Source: an uncultured Helicobacteraceae bacterium
GTDB taxonomy: Bacteria; Campylobacterota; Campylobacteria; Campylobacterales; Sulfurimonadaceae
NCBI GenBank assembly: GCA_947311765.1
Contig: CAMZLS010000036.1
Span: 1-64,000 of the forward strand
Direction: 5' to 3'
DNA length: 64,000 nt
Positions 44,006 to 52,557 of this stretch are shown here, in pieces (the stretch's first letter is position 1; each line of letters starts with the position of its first letter). A program made the translations under genes and the position numbers. The notes under the pieces are model-generated. The model saw only the letters and a list, made by a program, of their open reading frames with translations. It did not search any database and was not told the origin of the DNA.

Positions 44006-45051
44006 TTTTTCCCCTCTAAAATAATCTCAGCGACACGCGCAGAGCTCCCTTTTTGTAAATAGTTTCTTAGCGTAATGGCATCGCGTAAAAATGCCTCTTT
44101 ATCCATACTATTGTAAGCATCTAAAAGATTTTGCACACTCACTTCATTTTGTAAGAGCTCAGGATGCAGTGCTCGATGACTCATCTTGTCAAACATGATA
44201 TTACTCAGTCCCACATAGCTTAGTTTTACCAAGGCGCGAGCAATCATATAATCAAGTGGCTTGGCAATATAACTTAAAATAAATGGCGTCCCAATAAGTG
44301 CCGCTTCAAGTGTCGCTGTTCCGCTGCAAATAAAAGCAAAATCACTCTTATAAAGCGCATCATGCGCCTCATGTGTGATGATAAAGTCTGAAAGATTACC
44401 GTAAAGTTCATTGATTTTTGCTGTGGAAAAGTTTGGCGGAATGACAATAAGTGCTTCTTGTTTGAAGTGAGTACGAAGTTCATGAAAAAGAGGCATCAGA
44501 CGCTTTATCTCACTCGGACGACTTCCTGGCATATAGGTGATAGTGCCCTTACATGTAAGCCTCCCTTTAAAAGTATCTATCTCATCTAAAAGAGGATGCC
44601 CAACATACTCAATAGGAGCTGACGCAGAGTAATACTCTTTCTCAAAAGGTAAGATAGAAGCCAAATGGTCGATAGTTCTCTCTAAAACAGGGATACGCTT
44701 CTTCTTCCAAGCCCAAGCCTGCGGTAAGATGTAGTAGATAATCTCTTTATCGGGATAAGCTTTTTTGAGTGATTTTGCAAGTGGCAGATTAAAGCCAGAA
44801 GAGTCCATCAAAAGAACCTTATCCGCATCCTTTGCCAAAGCCACCATATCATCACGAAGCCGAAAAAAGAAGCGAAGTTTTTTCAGCACATCTACAAACC
44901 CCATAATTGCCAAAGCACTCAAATCCACGATAGGATTGCCAAGTTTTTTATCAAAAACACCGACAAACTCCACACTCTCAGGGAGCTCCTTTTTCAAAGC
45001 GCCAAGATGAAGATTAGAAGAGTGCTCCATCGCACAGACTAAAAGTTTCAT
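44002..45051 (-). CDS. lpxB: Lipid-A-disaccharide synthase
   Basis: The protein of about 349 residues has the LpxB pattern: DKVLLMDSSGFNLPLAKSLKKAYPDKEIIYYILPQAWAWKKKR, LPFEKEYY, YVGHPLLDE, PGSRPSEIKRLMP and SGTATLEAALIGTPFILSYIAK. It joins UDP-diacyl sugar to lipid X. I start it at 45051 (MKLLVCAMEHSSNLHLG), six codons into the frame. It overlaps the cytochrome gene upstream by 4 bp and gnnB downstream by 4 bp. TTACATGTAA at 44549 is read as LTCK. Confidence 0.92.
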   Translation of the reverse strand: MKLLVCAMEHSSNLHLGALKKELPESVEFVGVFDKKLGNPIVDLSALAIMGFVDVLKKLRFFFRLRDDMVALAKDADKVLLMDSSGFNLPLAKSLKKAYPDKEIIYYILPQAWAWKKKRIPVLERTIDHLASILPFEKEYYSASAPIEYVGHPLLDEIDTFKGRLTCKGTITYMPGSRPSEIKRLMPLFHELRTHFKQEALIVIPPNFSTAKINELYGNLSDFIITHEAHDALYKSDFAFICSGTATLEAALIGTPFILSYIAKPLDYMIARALVKLSYVGLSNIMFDKMSHRALHPELLQNEVSVQNLLDAYNSMDKEAFLRDAITLRNYLQKGSSARVAEIILEGKK

Positions 45052-45410
45052 GAACCGCCATCTCCCCAAGTTTCATAGCTAGGGTTATAAAACTCTTTTT
45101 GCTCATCTATAAAATCATGCAGATAGCTCGTTAATGCATCAATATCTTCATCACTTAAGGGTTTGGCAAAAGAGATCATCATCTGTTGGGCTTGTGTCTG
45201 TACGATACCCTTTCGGTAATTTTTGAGTTTAAAAGTCAAAAAACCTTTGGCACGGTTTGCCAAAGAGGGATAGTTTGTCATCCCTTCAGCTTTGACACCA
45301 TGACACCCATTACAAGCTTTTTCAAAATAGAGCTCTCTGCCTTTCTCGTAGAGAGCTGATTGTGAATAAAGTGTGGTGAAAAGAAAAAATAAAAGACTAA
45401 TTAAACGCAC
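45048..45410 (-). CDS. Small periplasmic c-type cytochrome
   Basis: The 120-residue protein has a signal peptide (MRLISLLFFLFTTLYSQS), one haem-binding motif CNGCH and a later Met (QQMMISFAKPLSDEDIDALTSYL) as probable distal ligand, like class I cytochromes c553. It should carry electrons in the periplasm. Its gene is the first of the lpxB-gnnB-gnnA row and overlaps lpxB by 4 bp, although no functional link is apparent. It is divergent from the dihydroorotase-like gene. Confidence 0.87.
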   Translation of the reverse strand: MRLISLLFFLFTTLYSQSALYEKGRELYFEKACNGCHGVKAEGMTNYPSLANRAKGFLTFKLKNYRKGIVQTQAQQMMISFAKPLSDEDIDALTSYLHDFIDEQKEFYNPSYETWGDGGS

Positions 45411-45464
45411 TCTAATCCTTGATAAATTACAATGGTGCTATTATATCAAAAGGCTGGGATAATT

Positions 45465-46682
45465 ATGATTATATCAAAGGCATTATTGTGCGATATCAAT
45501 GGTGAGCGTTTGTGCGACCTTCGCGTTCAAGATGGTTTTATTGTTGAGATAGCTGAAAACATTTCAGGAGATGAGCGTATAGAACTTGATGGTGCTTATT
45601 TGCTTCCTGGGCTTGTTGATACCAATGTTCTGCCTCGTGATGGGCAGATAAACGGAGCAACCTTGGAGCGTTTAGCGAAAAAAGCACTTAGCGGAGGGGT
45701 GAGTACGGCTGTTTTGCTGCCTGAAACAACACCGAGTATAGATAATGAAATTGTTTTAGAGTTTGTGCAAAACCAACGCTATCACGAAGACGGCGCAACC
45801 TTGGAAGCGAGTATCGCAACGATAAACAGTGAGGGAGGCATGAGTAATATCGCCATCTTACTCAAGCGTGGTGCAGTTGCTCCGTATGTACGCTCCTCTG
45901 CTAAAAATAACACTTTTTGTCGTATCGCTGAATATGCCAAAATGTGTGGCGTAACTCTTTTTGTCCGCGCAGAAGATGAGTCTTTGGCACAAGATGGGGT
46001 GATGAATGAGGGAGAAGTAGCAGGAAAATTAGGACTTGCTGGTATCTCACCGCTGAGTGAAATCTTACATGTAAGCCGTTTTATAGAACTTGCCCGTTTT
46101 TATGAGATAAAGATAGTCTTTAAAAGCATAGTCCAACCGCGTTCACTAGAGCTTATCAAAAAAGCCAAACAAGAGGGTGTGGCAGTCCAAGCCGAAGTAA
46201 GTCTGCACCATCTTGTCTTAAACGACAAAGCCTGTGAAGATTTTAATACCACAGCTAAAATTGACCCACCTTTAGTAGAAGAGAGTGCTATGCTAGAGCT
46301 TCAAGAAGCCCTCAAAAGAGGCGATATTGATATGCTGACCCTCTTGCAACAGTCACAATCAGATATCAACAAAAAGGTTGCCTTCGCCGAAGCAAAATAT
46401 GGCTCAGACGCCCTAGGCGAAGCTCTAAGCCTCTACTACACAAAACTTGTAAAAAGTGGCTGGATAGATATGCCAACACTGATAAAGCTTACATGTAAGA
46501 ACAGTGCCGCCTCCATCGCCAAAGATGCAGGAGAGATAAAAATAGGGCAGGTGTGTGATATGGTCGTCTTTGATACGACAAAGAGTACAAAGATAGAAAA
46601 TGCAAGCTCCCTTTATGATAAAGAGGAGCTTAGTGGCGTGGTGAGTATGGCATTTATGGATGATGCGGTGATAAAATTTTAA
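45465..46682 (+). CDS. Dihydroorotase-like protein lacking the HxH metal site
   Basis: The protein of about 405 residues aligns with type I dihydroorotases (PGLVDTNVLPRDGQINGATLERLAKKALSGGVSTAVLLPETTPSID; later LHHLVLND and IGQVCDMVVFD). Active enzymes have DxHxHxR at the start; here it reads DTNVLPRD, so both metal His are gone. Such inactive PyrC-like proteins are known to support aspartate transcarbamoylase in some bacteria; that may apply here. Start chosen at 45465 (MIISKALL). TTACATGTAA at 46075 and 46489. Confidence 0.85.
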   Translation: MIISKALLCDINGERLCDLRVQDGFIVEIAENISGDERIELDGAYLLPGLVDTNVLPRDGQINGATLERLAKKALSGGVSTAVLLPETTPSIDNEIVLEFVQNQRYHEDGATLEASIATINSEGGMSNIAILLKRGAVAPYVRSSAKNNTFCRIAEYAKMCGVTLFVRAEDESLAQDGVMNEGEVAGKLGLAGISPLSEILHVSRFIELARFYEIKIVFKSIVQPRSLELIKKAKQEGVAVQAEVSLHHLVLNDKACEDFNTTAKIDPPLVEESAMLELQEALKRGDIDMLTLLQQSQSDINKKVAFAEAKYGSDALGEALSLYYTKLVKSGWIDMPTLIKLTCKNSAASIAKDAGEIKIGQVCDMVVFDTTKSTKIENASSLYDKEELSGVVSMAFMDDAVIKF

Positions 46683-47101
46683 ATATACATCATCTGTGAC
46701 AATATGATAATAATAATCACACTAGCAAAGGGAAAAAGGTGGCTAGTAAACACAAAAGGATTTATCTTAAAAAATTTCTGATTAAATCCTCGAATTCCTA
46801 GCCAAATACCTAAAAATGCCTTCATCGAGAGCATGATTTGAAAAGTGCTAAGCCCATCGGGAGATATCTTACCAAAAACATGTGTTATCATATAAAGACC
46901 AGTTGCAACCGCCAAGAGTAGGGCATTTGGAACGACTTTGCGAACATGTTTCATAAAAGCTTCGCGCACTTTTGCAGCCTCTTCCTTGTCAAGACCCAAC
47001 TCTTTTGGCTGTTTGACAAGAAAAAGGTTATCAATGATTAAAAAACCACCATAAACAAAGGCTGAAAGAAGGTGGATGGTGTGGATGATTGTAAAAATTA
47101 T
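46679..47101 (-). CDS. CopD-like four-helix membrane protein, no standard start codon
   Basis: The frame reads IFTIIHTIHLLSAFVYGGFLIIDNLFLVKQPKELGLDKEEAAKVREAFMKH and continues through three more membrane segments to MMYI. The His-rich first helix resembles CopD-type or related haem-binding membrane proteins. The first ATG (46999) lies after the first helix. A strong AAGGAG (47108-47113 on the plus-strand map) lies 6 bp before an ATA at 47101, followed by ATT; no ATG, GTG or TTG occurs back to the upstream in-frame TAA. Its 3' end overlaps the convergent dihydroorotase-like gene by 4 bp. Confidence 0.7.
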   Translation of the reverse strand: MIFTIIHTIHLLSAFVYGGFLIIDNLFLVKQPKELGLDKEEAAKVREAFMKHVRKVVPNALLLAVATGLYMITHVFGKISPDGLSTFQIMLSMKAFLGIWLGIRGFNQKFFKINPFVFTSHLFPFASVIIIIILSQMMYI

Positions 47102-47225
47102 GGTGGACTCCTTTTTGAAAGATGCAATGGTACTTGCTTATGGTTTAAGATGCAATGATTTATATCAAAAAATAGATTGTCATGTCGCTTTGACTACACT
47201 ACAATGATATGAGATATTGGATTTG

Positions 47226-47570
47226 TCAAAGCTCATTCAATTCAATGATACCAATCTTATTCTCTTGAATTGTATTGCATATCATATTGTGGTGTTTTCT
47301 CAGTAAGTTTTCTGCCACAGAAATTTTACTGTTACCAACCCTCAACCATAAGATATGAGGAGGATATCCGTTTAAGGTAGAAATATCGTTAAAATCAGAA
47401 TCTTTTAAAACTAATGTAAAATTATGTTTTTGTGCATAGTAATAAAGTTCTAAATCACTAGAAGTGTCTAAATCCAAAAGCGCAACATGTTTAGACTCAG
47501 GATAGATATCTTGCAGTTTTGAAACAAGCTTATATGATAAATTTTGATCAAAAAGAAGTTTTACGCACAT
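47226..47570 (-). CDS. DUF5615 (PIN-like) toxin candidate
   Basis: The 114-residue protein starts MCVKLLFDQNLSYKLVSKLQ and contains LVLKDSDFND and GYPPHILWLRVGN, the Mut7-C/DUF5615 PIN-like pattern with acidic residues for metal binding. These proteins are usually paired with a DUF433 protein, as here (10-bp overlap), and are considered toxin-antitoxin modules, probably RNases. The 124 bp before it (47102-47225) show no gene apart from the CopD ribosome binding site. Confidence 0.82.
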   Translation of the reverse strand: MCVKLLFDQNLSYKLVSKLQDIYPESKHVALLDLDTSSDLELYYYAQKHNFTLVLKDSDFNDISTLNGYPPHILWLRVGNSKISVAENLLRKHHNMICNTIQENKIGIIELNEL

Positions 47571-47785
47571 ATCAAAAGTTTATGTTCTTTATCCGCTGCA
47601 TAAGAGAGAACAGCATAAATATCACTCTCTTTTAATTCTGGAAAATCTTCTATTATCTCTTGAAAACTCATGCCATCAGAGAGCATCTCTAGTATATCAT
47701 ATACTGTGATTCTCATACCACGAATTGTGGGTTTTCCTGAACGAATATTTGGATTAATACTGATAATGGTATGATAATTTTGCAT
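47561..47785 (-). CDS. DUF433 antitoxin candidate
   Basis: The protein of 74 residues matches DUF433: ISINPNIRSGKPTIRGMRITVYDILEMLSDGMSFQEIIEDFPELKESDIYAVLSYAAD, a helix-turn-helix-like domain. It overlaps the DUF5615 gene, its known partner family. I start at 47785 (MQNYHTII), preceded on its strand by a GGAAAGAG ribosome binding site; the frame could extend seven codons further. Confidence 0.85.
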   Translation of the reverse strand: MQNYHTIISINPNIRSGKPTIRGMRITVYDILEMLSDGMSFQEIIEDFPELKESDIYAVLSYAADKEHKLLICA

Positions 47786-47810
47786 CTCTTTCCTTTGAAG
47801 ACACATTATA

Positions 47811-48740
47811 TCAAAGATTAATTTTCGTAGCGGTTAAAAAGAGATACTGCTTCCCCGTCAAAGTCACTCGAAACTTATGCTGTTGAAGATATTTTTTACA
47901 AAATATGACATCATTATAGAGTAGTGACTGCTCAGAGTAGCTATAGTTTGGTGCTTTTGCTCCGTAAATCATCTCTCCATCTATCCAGCGAGAGTTTGGA
48001 AATCCTAAGATGATAGCAGCATCTTTTCTCAGATAGTTTTGGACTAAGTGCATAAAAAATGGTTTAAAATTGATGCTTGGACTTTGGAGTGTGCCTATGG
48101 AAATGATAAGATCAGAGCGTTTTAGCTCTAGCTCATCAAGAGTGTTGATATCCTTTACATGTAAGCTTACATGGAAGGAGTCAAAACGCTTTTTAGCACT
48201 CTCAATAGCACTCTTAGAATAGTCAATACCGATAAACTCTTTTTCTAAAAAAGCTTCCTCGCCAATATGATGTAAAATAATTTCAAACTCATCACCACGA
48301 TTGATACCGAGATTTAAAATACGTTTTTTATTTCTGATTTTCACTGCATCTAAGGCTTGTAGATAGGGATGCAAGAAGGCAGGTTCTTCATGTTTGTAAA
48401 TCTTAAAAAACTCAGAGTCCGTGCCATATTTCTCCTCTTTGTTGCTAGGCTCTTTTTTATGAAAAGTCTGCTCTAAATTGAGCTTTTCATAAGAGATTAT
48501 CACTGTACACTCACTTGCAATACGAGGGGTAAGCATCTTACAAAAGAGTATTTCTGCTAAATCACTCCACGCCTTGTAGCCTCTATAAATATACTCCTTC
48601 TCTTTACATGTAAAGAGTTTTCCTGCATAAGCGTTTTGCACAAGATCGGGATTAAGCACTTCAAAAGAGATATGTGCGCTCTTTTGTGCGTGTAGCCATG
48701 AGAATATCTCTTGCATTGATTGAGTCGTAAAGGTTTTCAT
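47811..48740 (-). CDS. SAM-dependent methyltransferase, substrate unknown
   Basis: The 309-residue protein has an N-terminal domain of unknown type and a C-terminal class I methyltransferase: RILNLGINRGDEFEIILHHIG (motif I), FIGIDYSKSAIESAKKRF (acidic loop), VKDINTLDELELKRSDLIISIGTLQ. The end (GEMIYGAKAPNYSYSEQSLLYNDVIFCKKYLQQHKF) is typical of small-molecule or tRNA methylases but gives no clear substrate. I start it at 48740 (MKTFTTQSM), as upstream codons overlap the divergent gene. TTACATGTAA at 48155 and 48604. Confidence 0.78.
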   Translation of the reverse strand: MKTFTTQSMQEIFSWLHAQKSAHISFEVLNPDLVQNAYAGKLFTCKEKEYIYRGYKAWSDLAEILFCKMLTPRIASECTVIISYEKLNLEQTFHKKEPSNKEEKYGTDSEFFKIYKHEEPAFLHPYLQALDAVKIRNKKRILNLGINRGDEFEIILHHIGEEAFLEKEFIGIDYSKSAIESAKKRFDSFHVSLHVKDINTLDELELKRSDLIISIGTLQSPSINFKPFFMHLVQNYLRKDAAIILGFPNSRWIDGEMIYGAKAPNYSYSEQSLLYNDVIFCKKYLQQHKFRVTLTGKQYLFLTATKINL

Positions 48741-48769
48741 ATTATAATGGTAGCAAAAAATGGTGTAGT

Positions 48770-49459
48770 ATGTTTCATGGTTTTTCAAAAAAAGGGCAAG
48801 AGTTTCTAGCCAAGATAGAACAAAACAATAATAAAGAGTGGTTTGAGGCACATCGTGGAGAGTATGAACAGTATATTTTAGCACCTTGTCGTGAATTTGT
48901 GACAGAGATGGGAGAGCATCTTCAAGCCCTAGAACCAACGATAAATATCGTGCCAAAAATAAATGGCTCACTCTTTAAAATCTACCGCGATAGTCGTTTT
49001 CATCGTGTCAATCCTATAAAAACTCGCATAGGTGTGATTTTTTGGCAGGGGAGCGGTAAGCGGATGGCGAGTTCCTCTTTCTATCTGCACTTTAGTGCAA
49101 AAGAGCTTTTTTTAGCGGTCGGTATCCGCTCCTTTAAGCCTGATATGCTCAAATGTTATAGAGAATATATCAAGGTTGATGCCCATAGAGAAGCCTTACA
49201 TGTAATACTACAAGAGCTTACATGTAAGGGTTATCTCATTGGTGAACAGCGCTATAAACGCTACCCTAAGGGTTTTAAAGAAGAGATGTCTTATGCCTAT
49301 CTCTCTTTGCATAACTCGATGTTTGCTTATGCACAAATGAAGCCAAACAAAACTTTTTTTACAAAAGAGTTTCCAAATACCGCTTATGAAATCTATGAAG
49401 ATATGTTTGAGTTACAGCAGTGGGTTTATGAGATGACTTTGACTTTGGAGCTTCAATGA
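48770..49459 (+). CDS. DUF2461 (TIGR02453) family protein
   Basis: The 229-residue protein fits the DUF2461 family: FSKKGQEFLAKIEQNNNKEWFEAHRGEYEQYILAP near the start, INGSLFKIYRDSRFHRVNPIKTRIGVIFW and FYLHFSAKELFLAVGIRSF. Function is unknown. It is divergent from the methyltransferase and overlaps the DTW gene by 4 bp. Two TTACATGTAA copies lie only 12 bp apart (49196, 49218) and are read in different frames, as LHV and LTCK. Confidence 0.85.
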   Translation: MFHGFSKKGQEFLAKIEQNNNKEWFEAHRGEYEQYILAPCREFVTEMGEHLQALEPTINIVPKINGSLFKIYRDSRFHRVNPIKTRIGVIFWQGSGKRMASSSFYLHFSAKELFLAVGIRSFKPDMLKCYREYIKVDAHREALHVILQELTCKGYLIGEQRYKRYPKGFKEEMSYAYLSLHNSMFAYAQMKPNKTFFTKEFPNTAYEIYEDMFELQQWVYEMTLTLELQ

Positions 49460-50091
49460 CACACTACGCAGATCGTGAAAAGTGCTACAAATGCTATAGA
49501 CCTATGAGTAGTTGTATGTGCAGATATATCACAAGTTTTGATACGCGTACAAAGTTTATTATCTTGATGCATCCAAAAGAGTTTCAAAAAACAAAAAATA
49601 ATACAGGCAGGTTTACGCACCTCTCTTTGAAAAATTCAGAGATTATTATCGGAAAGTCATTTACTGATAACAGACGCGTTAATGAACTAATAAATGATAA
49701 AAACATAGCTTCTTATGTCTTATATCCTAGTGAAAACAGTTTAAGTCTCAATAAGAGAGTATCCTTACATGTAAAGAAGAAAAATGTCATCTTCATCATC
49801 GATGCAACATGGTCGTGCGCTAAAACAATACTACGAGATAGTCCAAACTTAGAAGCCTTGCAAAAGCTTAGCTTTACCCATACAAAAACATCTCAGTATC
49901 AGATAAAACGCCAGCCTCAAGAGCACTGTCTCTCTACTATCGAATCTACCTTATGTGTATTAGAACTCTTGTGTATAAATAGCTACGAAGAGATACCAAA
50001 GCGCAATTTGGAGAATTTTTTAAACCCTTTTTGTGAGATGATTACTTATCAAAAAGCGTGTGTTCATTCTCAAAGGAGAAAAATTCGTTAG
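49456..50091 (+). CDS. DTW-domain protein, probable tRNA-uridine aminocarboxypropyltransferase
   Basis: The 211-residue protein has the N-terminal Cys cluster CYKCYRPMSSCMC and the DTW-type motif, here DATW (IIDATWSCAKTILRDSPNL), of the TapT/DTW family that makes acp3U in tRNA. The core LMHPKEFQKTKNNTGR and SQYQIKRQPQEHCLSTIE are also conserved in the family. It is coupled with the DUF2461 gene (4-bp overlap). TTACATGTAA at 49765 is read as LHV. Confidence 0.85.
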   Translation: MTHYADREKCYKCYRPMSSCMCRYITSFDTRTKFIILMHPKEFQKTKNNTGRFTHLSLKNSEIIIGKSFTDNRRVNELINDKNIASYVLYPSENSLSLNKRVSLHVKKKNVIFIIDATWSCAKTILRDSPNLEALQKLSFTHTKTSQYQIKRQPQEHCLSTIESTLCVLELLCINSYEEIPKRNLENFLNPFCEMITYQKACVHSQRRKIR

Positions 50092-50155
50092 TCATCAACG
50101 CGATAGTCAGGTTCATTTTTACACTTAGAGTAATTTTTTGATATATTATGGTAGT

Positions 50156-51394
50156 TTAATTATACAAATGCCCCGCAAGATATCCACTAGAAAAGCTCCA
50201 TTGAAGATTATAGCCTCCGCATGGTCCGTCAATATCCATCACTTCACCACAAAAATAGAGCCCTTTTATGAGCTTACTTTGCATTGTTTTTGGATCTATC
50301 TGCTTAAGAAAAATGCCACCTCGTGTAATCATTGCCATTTTGAAACCATCATGACCTGTTATTGTAAATGGAGTTGATGCAAGTATTTTAATAAGTGCGT
50401 CACGACTTTTTCCCTCTAATGTATGAAATATCGCAGAGGACTTGATATCAAGAGATTGGCATAGTTTGCGTATAACGCAACTTGCTAAAATTGGGAGTAG
50501 ATTTTCTTCTATACTTGCTTGAGAGTTCTTAGCTTTTGCTTGTTTGAAATATTGCAAAATATCATTTTCATTCATCCCTTTTGTGAGATTGGCAGTGATA
50601 GGAACTTCTTTGAATTTATTTAAAAGAGGTGTGATTTCACGCGCAAAGTCAAGCACAACTGGACCTCTAATACCACTTTTTGTAAAAATAAGATCACCTC
50701 TTGCATAAAGTTTTTTATATTTAGGCAAGGCAACGCGTAGTTCTACTTTTGAAACAGTATCAGCGCGACATTGTGCCCAATTTTCTTCTGTTTTAAGTGG
50801 CATCATTGCAGGTGAAAGTTCTGTAACTTTATGCCCTAACTCTTGCGCAAGTAAGTACCCATCTCCTTCTGCCCCAAGAGCTGGATAGCCAAGTCCGCCA
50901 GTTGCTATGATGACATTTTTCGCTGTATATAAACTATCTTGTGTTTGTACGCCATCTATACTTGAATCAGTAAAAAGTAGTTTTTCTACACGCTGATTAT
51001 GGATGATTTTAACCTTTAGTCTTTGCATCTCTTTTTGGAGTTTGGAGATTATAGTAGAAGATGAATGTGAGGTAGGAAATATACGAAAACCATCAGGAGC
51101 ATGCGTATCAACACCTATTTTTTGCATAAAATTTACAAGCTCTTTGTGGTCAAATTTATAGAGGGCATCTCGCATAAAGCGTCCCTCTCGTCCGAAATGA
51201 GATATAAAATCTTCATTTGAGAGAGTATTTGTAAGGTTACATTTTCCTCCGCCTGTTGCTTTGAGTTTAGCAGCGATTTTTGAAAGTTTTTCTAGCAGAA
51301 GTACTTTTTTTCCCTCTGATGCTGCCGTGATAGATGCCATGACGCCCGCAGCTCCAGCACCGATAACTATCAAATCATAGTGTTCTGTTTTCAT
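50156..51394 (-). CDS. HI0933-family NAD(P)/FAD-dependent oxidoreductase
   Basis: The protein of about 412 residues has the dinucleotide fold [30 protein letters not shown], the family signature [34 protein letters not shown] and the C-terminal [28 protein letters not shown]. The reaction is not known. I start it at 51394 (MKTEHYDL), overlapping the end of tgt by 20 bp; the frame could extend further into tgt. Confidence 0.87.
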   Translation of the reverse strand: MKTEHYDLIVIGAGAAGVMASITAASEGKKVLLLEKLSKIAAKLKATGGGKCNLTNTLSNEDFISHFGREGRFMRDALYKFDHKELVNFMQKIGVDTHAPDGFRIFPTSHSSSTIISKLQKEMQRLKVKIIHNQRVEKLLFTDSSIDGVQTQDSLYTAKNVIIATGGLGYPALGAEGDGYLLAQELGHKVTELSPAMMPLKTEENWAQCRADTVSKVELRVALPKYKKLYARGDLIFTKSGIRGPVVLDFAREITPLLNKFKEVPITANLTKGMNENDILQYFKQAKAKNSQASIEENLLPILASCVIRKLCQSLDIKSSAIFHTLEGKSRDALIKILASTPFTITGHDGFKMAMITRGGIFLKQIDPKTMQSKLIKGLYFCGEVMDIDGPCGGYNLQWSFSSGYLAGHLYN

Positions 51395-52496
51395 AAAACT
51401 CTTTTTTAAACTCAGCAAAGCGATCTTGTAAAATCGCTTCTCTAGCCTCTTTCATAAGATTGAGATAATAGTGAAGATTGTGGATAGAGGCTAAACGGAA
51501 AAAAGTAAGCTCTTTTGCACGCATAAGATGGTGCATATAGCTACGAGTATAACGCTTACATGTAAGACAAGTACATTTACTATCTATTGGCTCATTATCG
51601 AGTTTAAACTTTGCACCTCTAATGTTTATACGACCAAATGAGGTGAAAAGAGTCCCATTTCTAGCATTTCGAGTAGGCATAACGCAGTCAAACATATCTA
51701 TTCCACGCTCAATATTTTCTATCAAATCTTCAGGTGTTCCTACGCCCATAAGATAGCGAGGCTTATCCGTGGGCATGTATTGTATAGTATGCTCAACTGT
51801 ATCATACATATCTTGGTTTGCCTCACCAACACTGAGCCCACCGATAGCAAATCCATCATAATCTAGCGCGCAAAGTTCTCTTGCCGACTTCGTACGAAAT
51901 GCCTTGTCTGTTCCGCCTTGAATAATAGCAAAGATATTTTGCTCCACACCCACGCCCTCACTCTGCCTTTGACGAAAATATTCAATAGAGCGCTTTGCCC
52001 AATCCGTAGTGCGTTCTATCGAGGTTGCGATACGCTCCCCTGTGGCAGGAAGTGCCACCAAATCATCTAAAATCATCATAATATCAGAACCTAAATCATG
52101 CTGAATGTCTATCACTTTCTCAGGAGTAAAAAAATGCTTTGAACCATCAATATGACTACGAAATTCGATTCCATCTTCAGTAGGTTTAGAAATATCACTC
52201 AAACTAAAAGCTTGAAAACCACCACTATCAGTTAAAAAACTACGATTGTAAGTAGTAAATCCATGAAGTTTTCCCATGGTATCAACAGTTTTAGAGCCAG
52301 GGCGTAGATACATATGGTAAGTATTTGCTAAAATAATTTTAGTATCAAGTATCTCCATCATATCTGCCATATCAAGCGCTTTAACAGAACCAACAGTTCC
52401 AACAGGCATAAAAACAGGTGTTTGTATTGTAGAGTGCGCGGTAGTGATAGTACAAGCACGAGCTTTATCACTAGTGGCTTCAAGAGTAAATTGCAT
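51375..52496 (-). CDS. tgt: Queuine tRNA-ribosyltransferase
   Basis: The 373-residue protein has the Tgt landmarks: [25 protein letters not shown] with the catalytic Asp, [19 protein letters not shown], the nucleophile region [17 protein letters not shown], and the zinc ligands [17 protein letters not shown]. It swaps G34 for preQ1 in tRNAs with GUN anticodons. It is divergent from the TrkA-like gene. TTACATGTAA at 51556 lies in the codons of the zinc knuckle (LTCK). Confidence 0.96.
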   Translation of the reverse strand: MQFTLEATSDKARACTITTAHSTIQTPVFMPVGTVGSVKALDMADMMEILDTKIILANTYHMYLRPGSKTVDTMGKLHGFTTYNRSFLTDSGGFQAFSLSDISKPTEDGIEFRSHIDGSKHFFTPEKVIDIQHDLGSDIMMILDDLVALPATGERIATSIERTTDWAKRSIEYFRQRQSEGVGVEQNIFAIIQGGTDKAFRTKSARELCALDYDGFAIGGLSVGEANQDMYDTVEHTIQYMPTDKPRYLMGVGTPEDLIENIERGIDMFDCVMPTRNARNGTLFTSFGRINIRGAKFKLDNEPIDSKCTCLTCKRYTRSYMHHLMRAKELTFFRLASIHNLHYYLNLMKEAREAILQDRFAEFKKEFYENRTL

Positions 52497-52557
52497 AGCT
52501 AATCTTTAATTTTTATGACATTTTATCTAAATGTTATAAAAATGGTATAATCACGCA

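Noticed and set aside
45411-45464. Upstream start of the dihydroorotase-like gene at 45432
   Set aside because: The added residues MVLLYQKAGII do not fit the family, and the next ATG matches its usual N-terminus.
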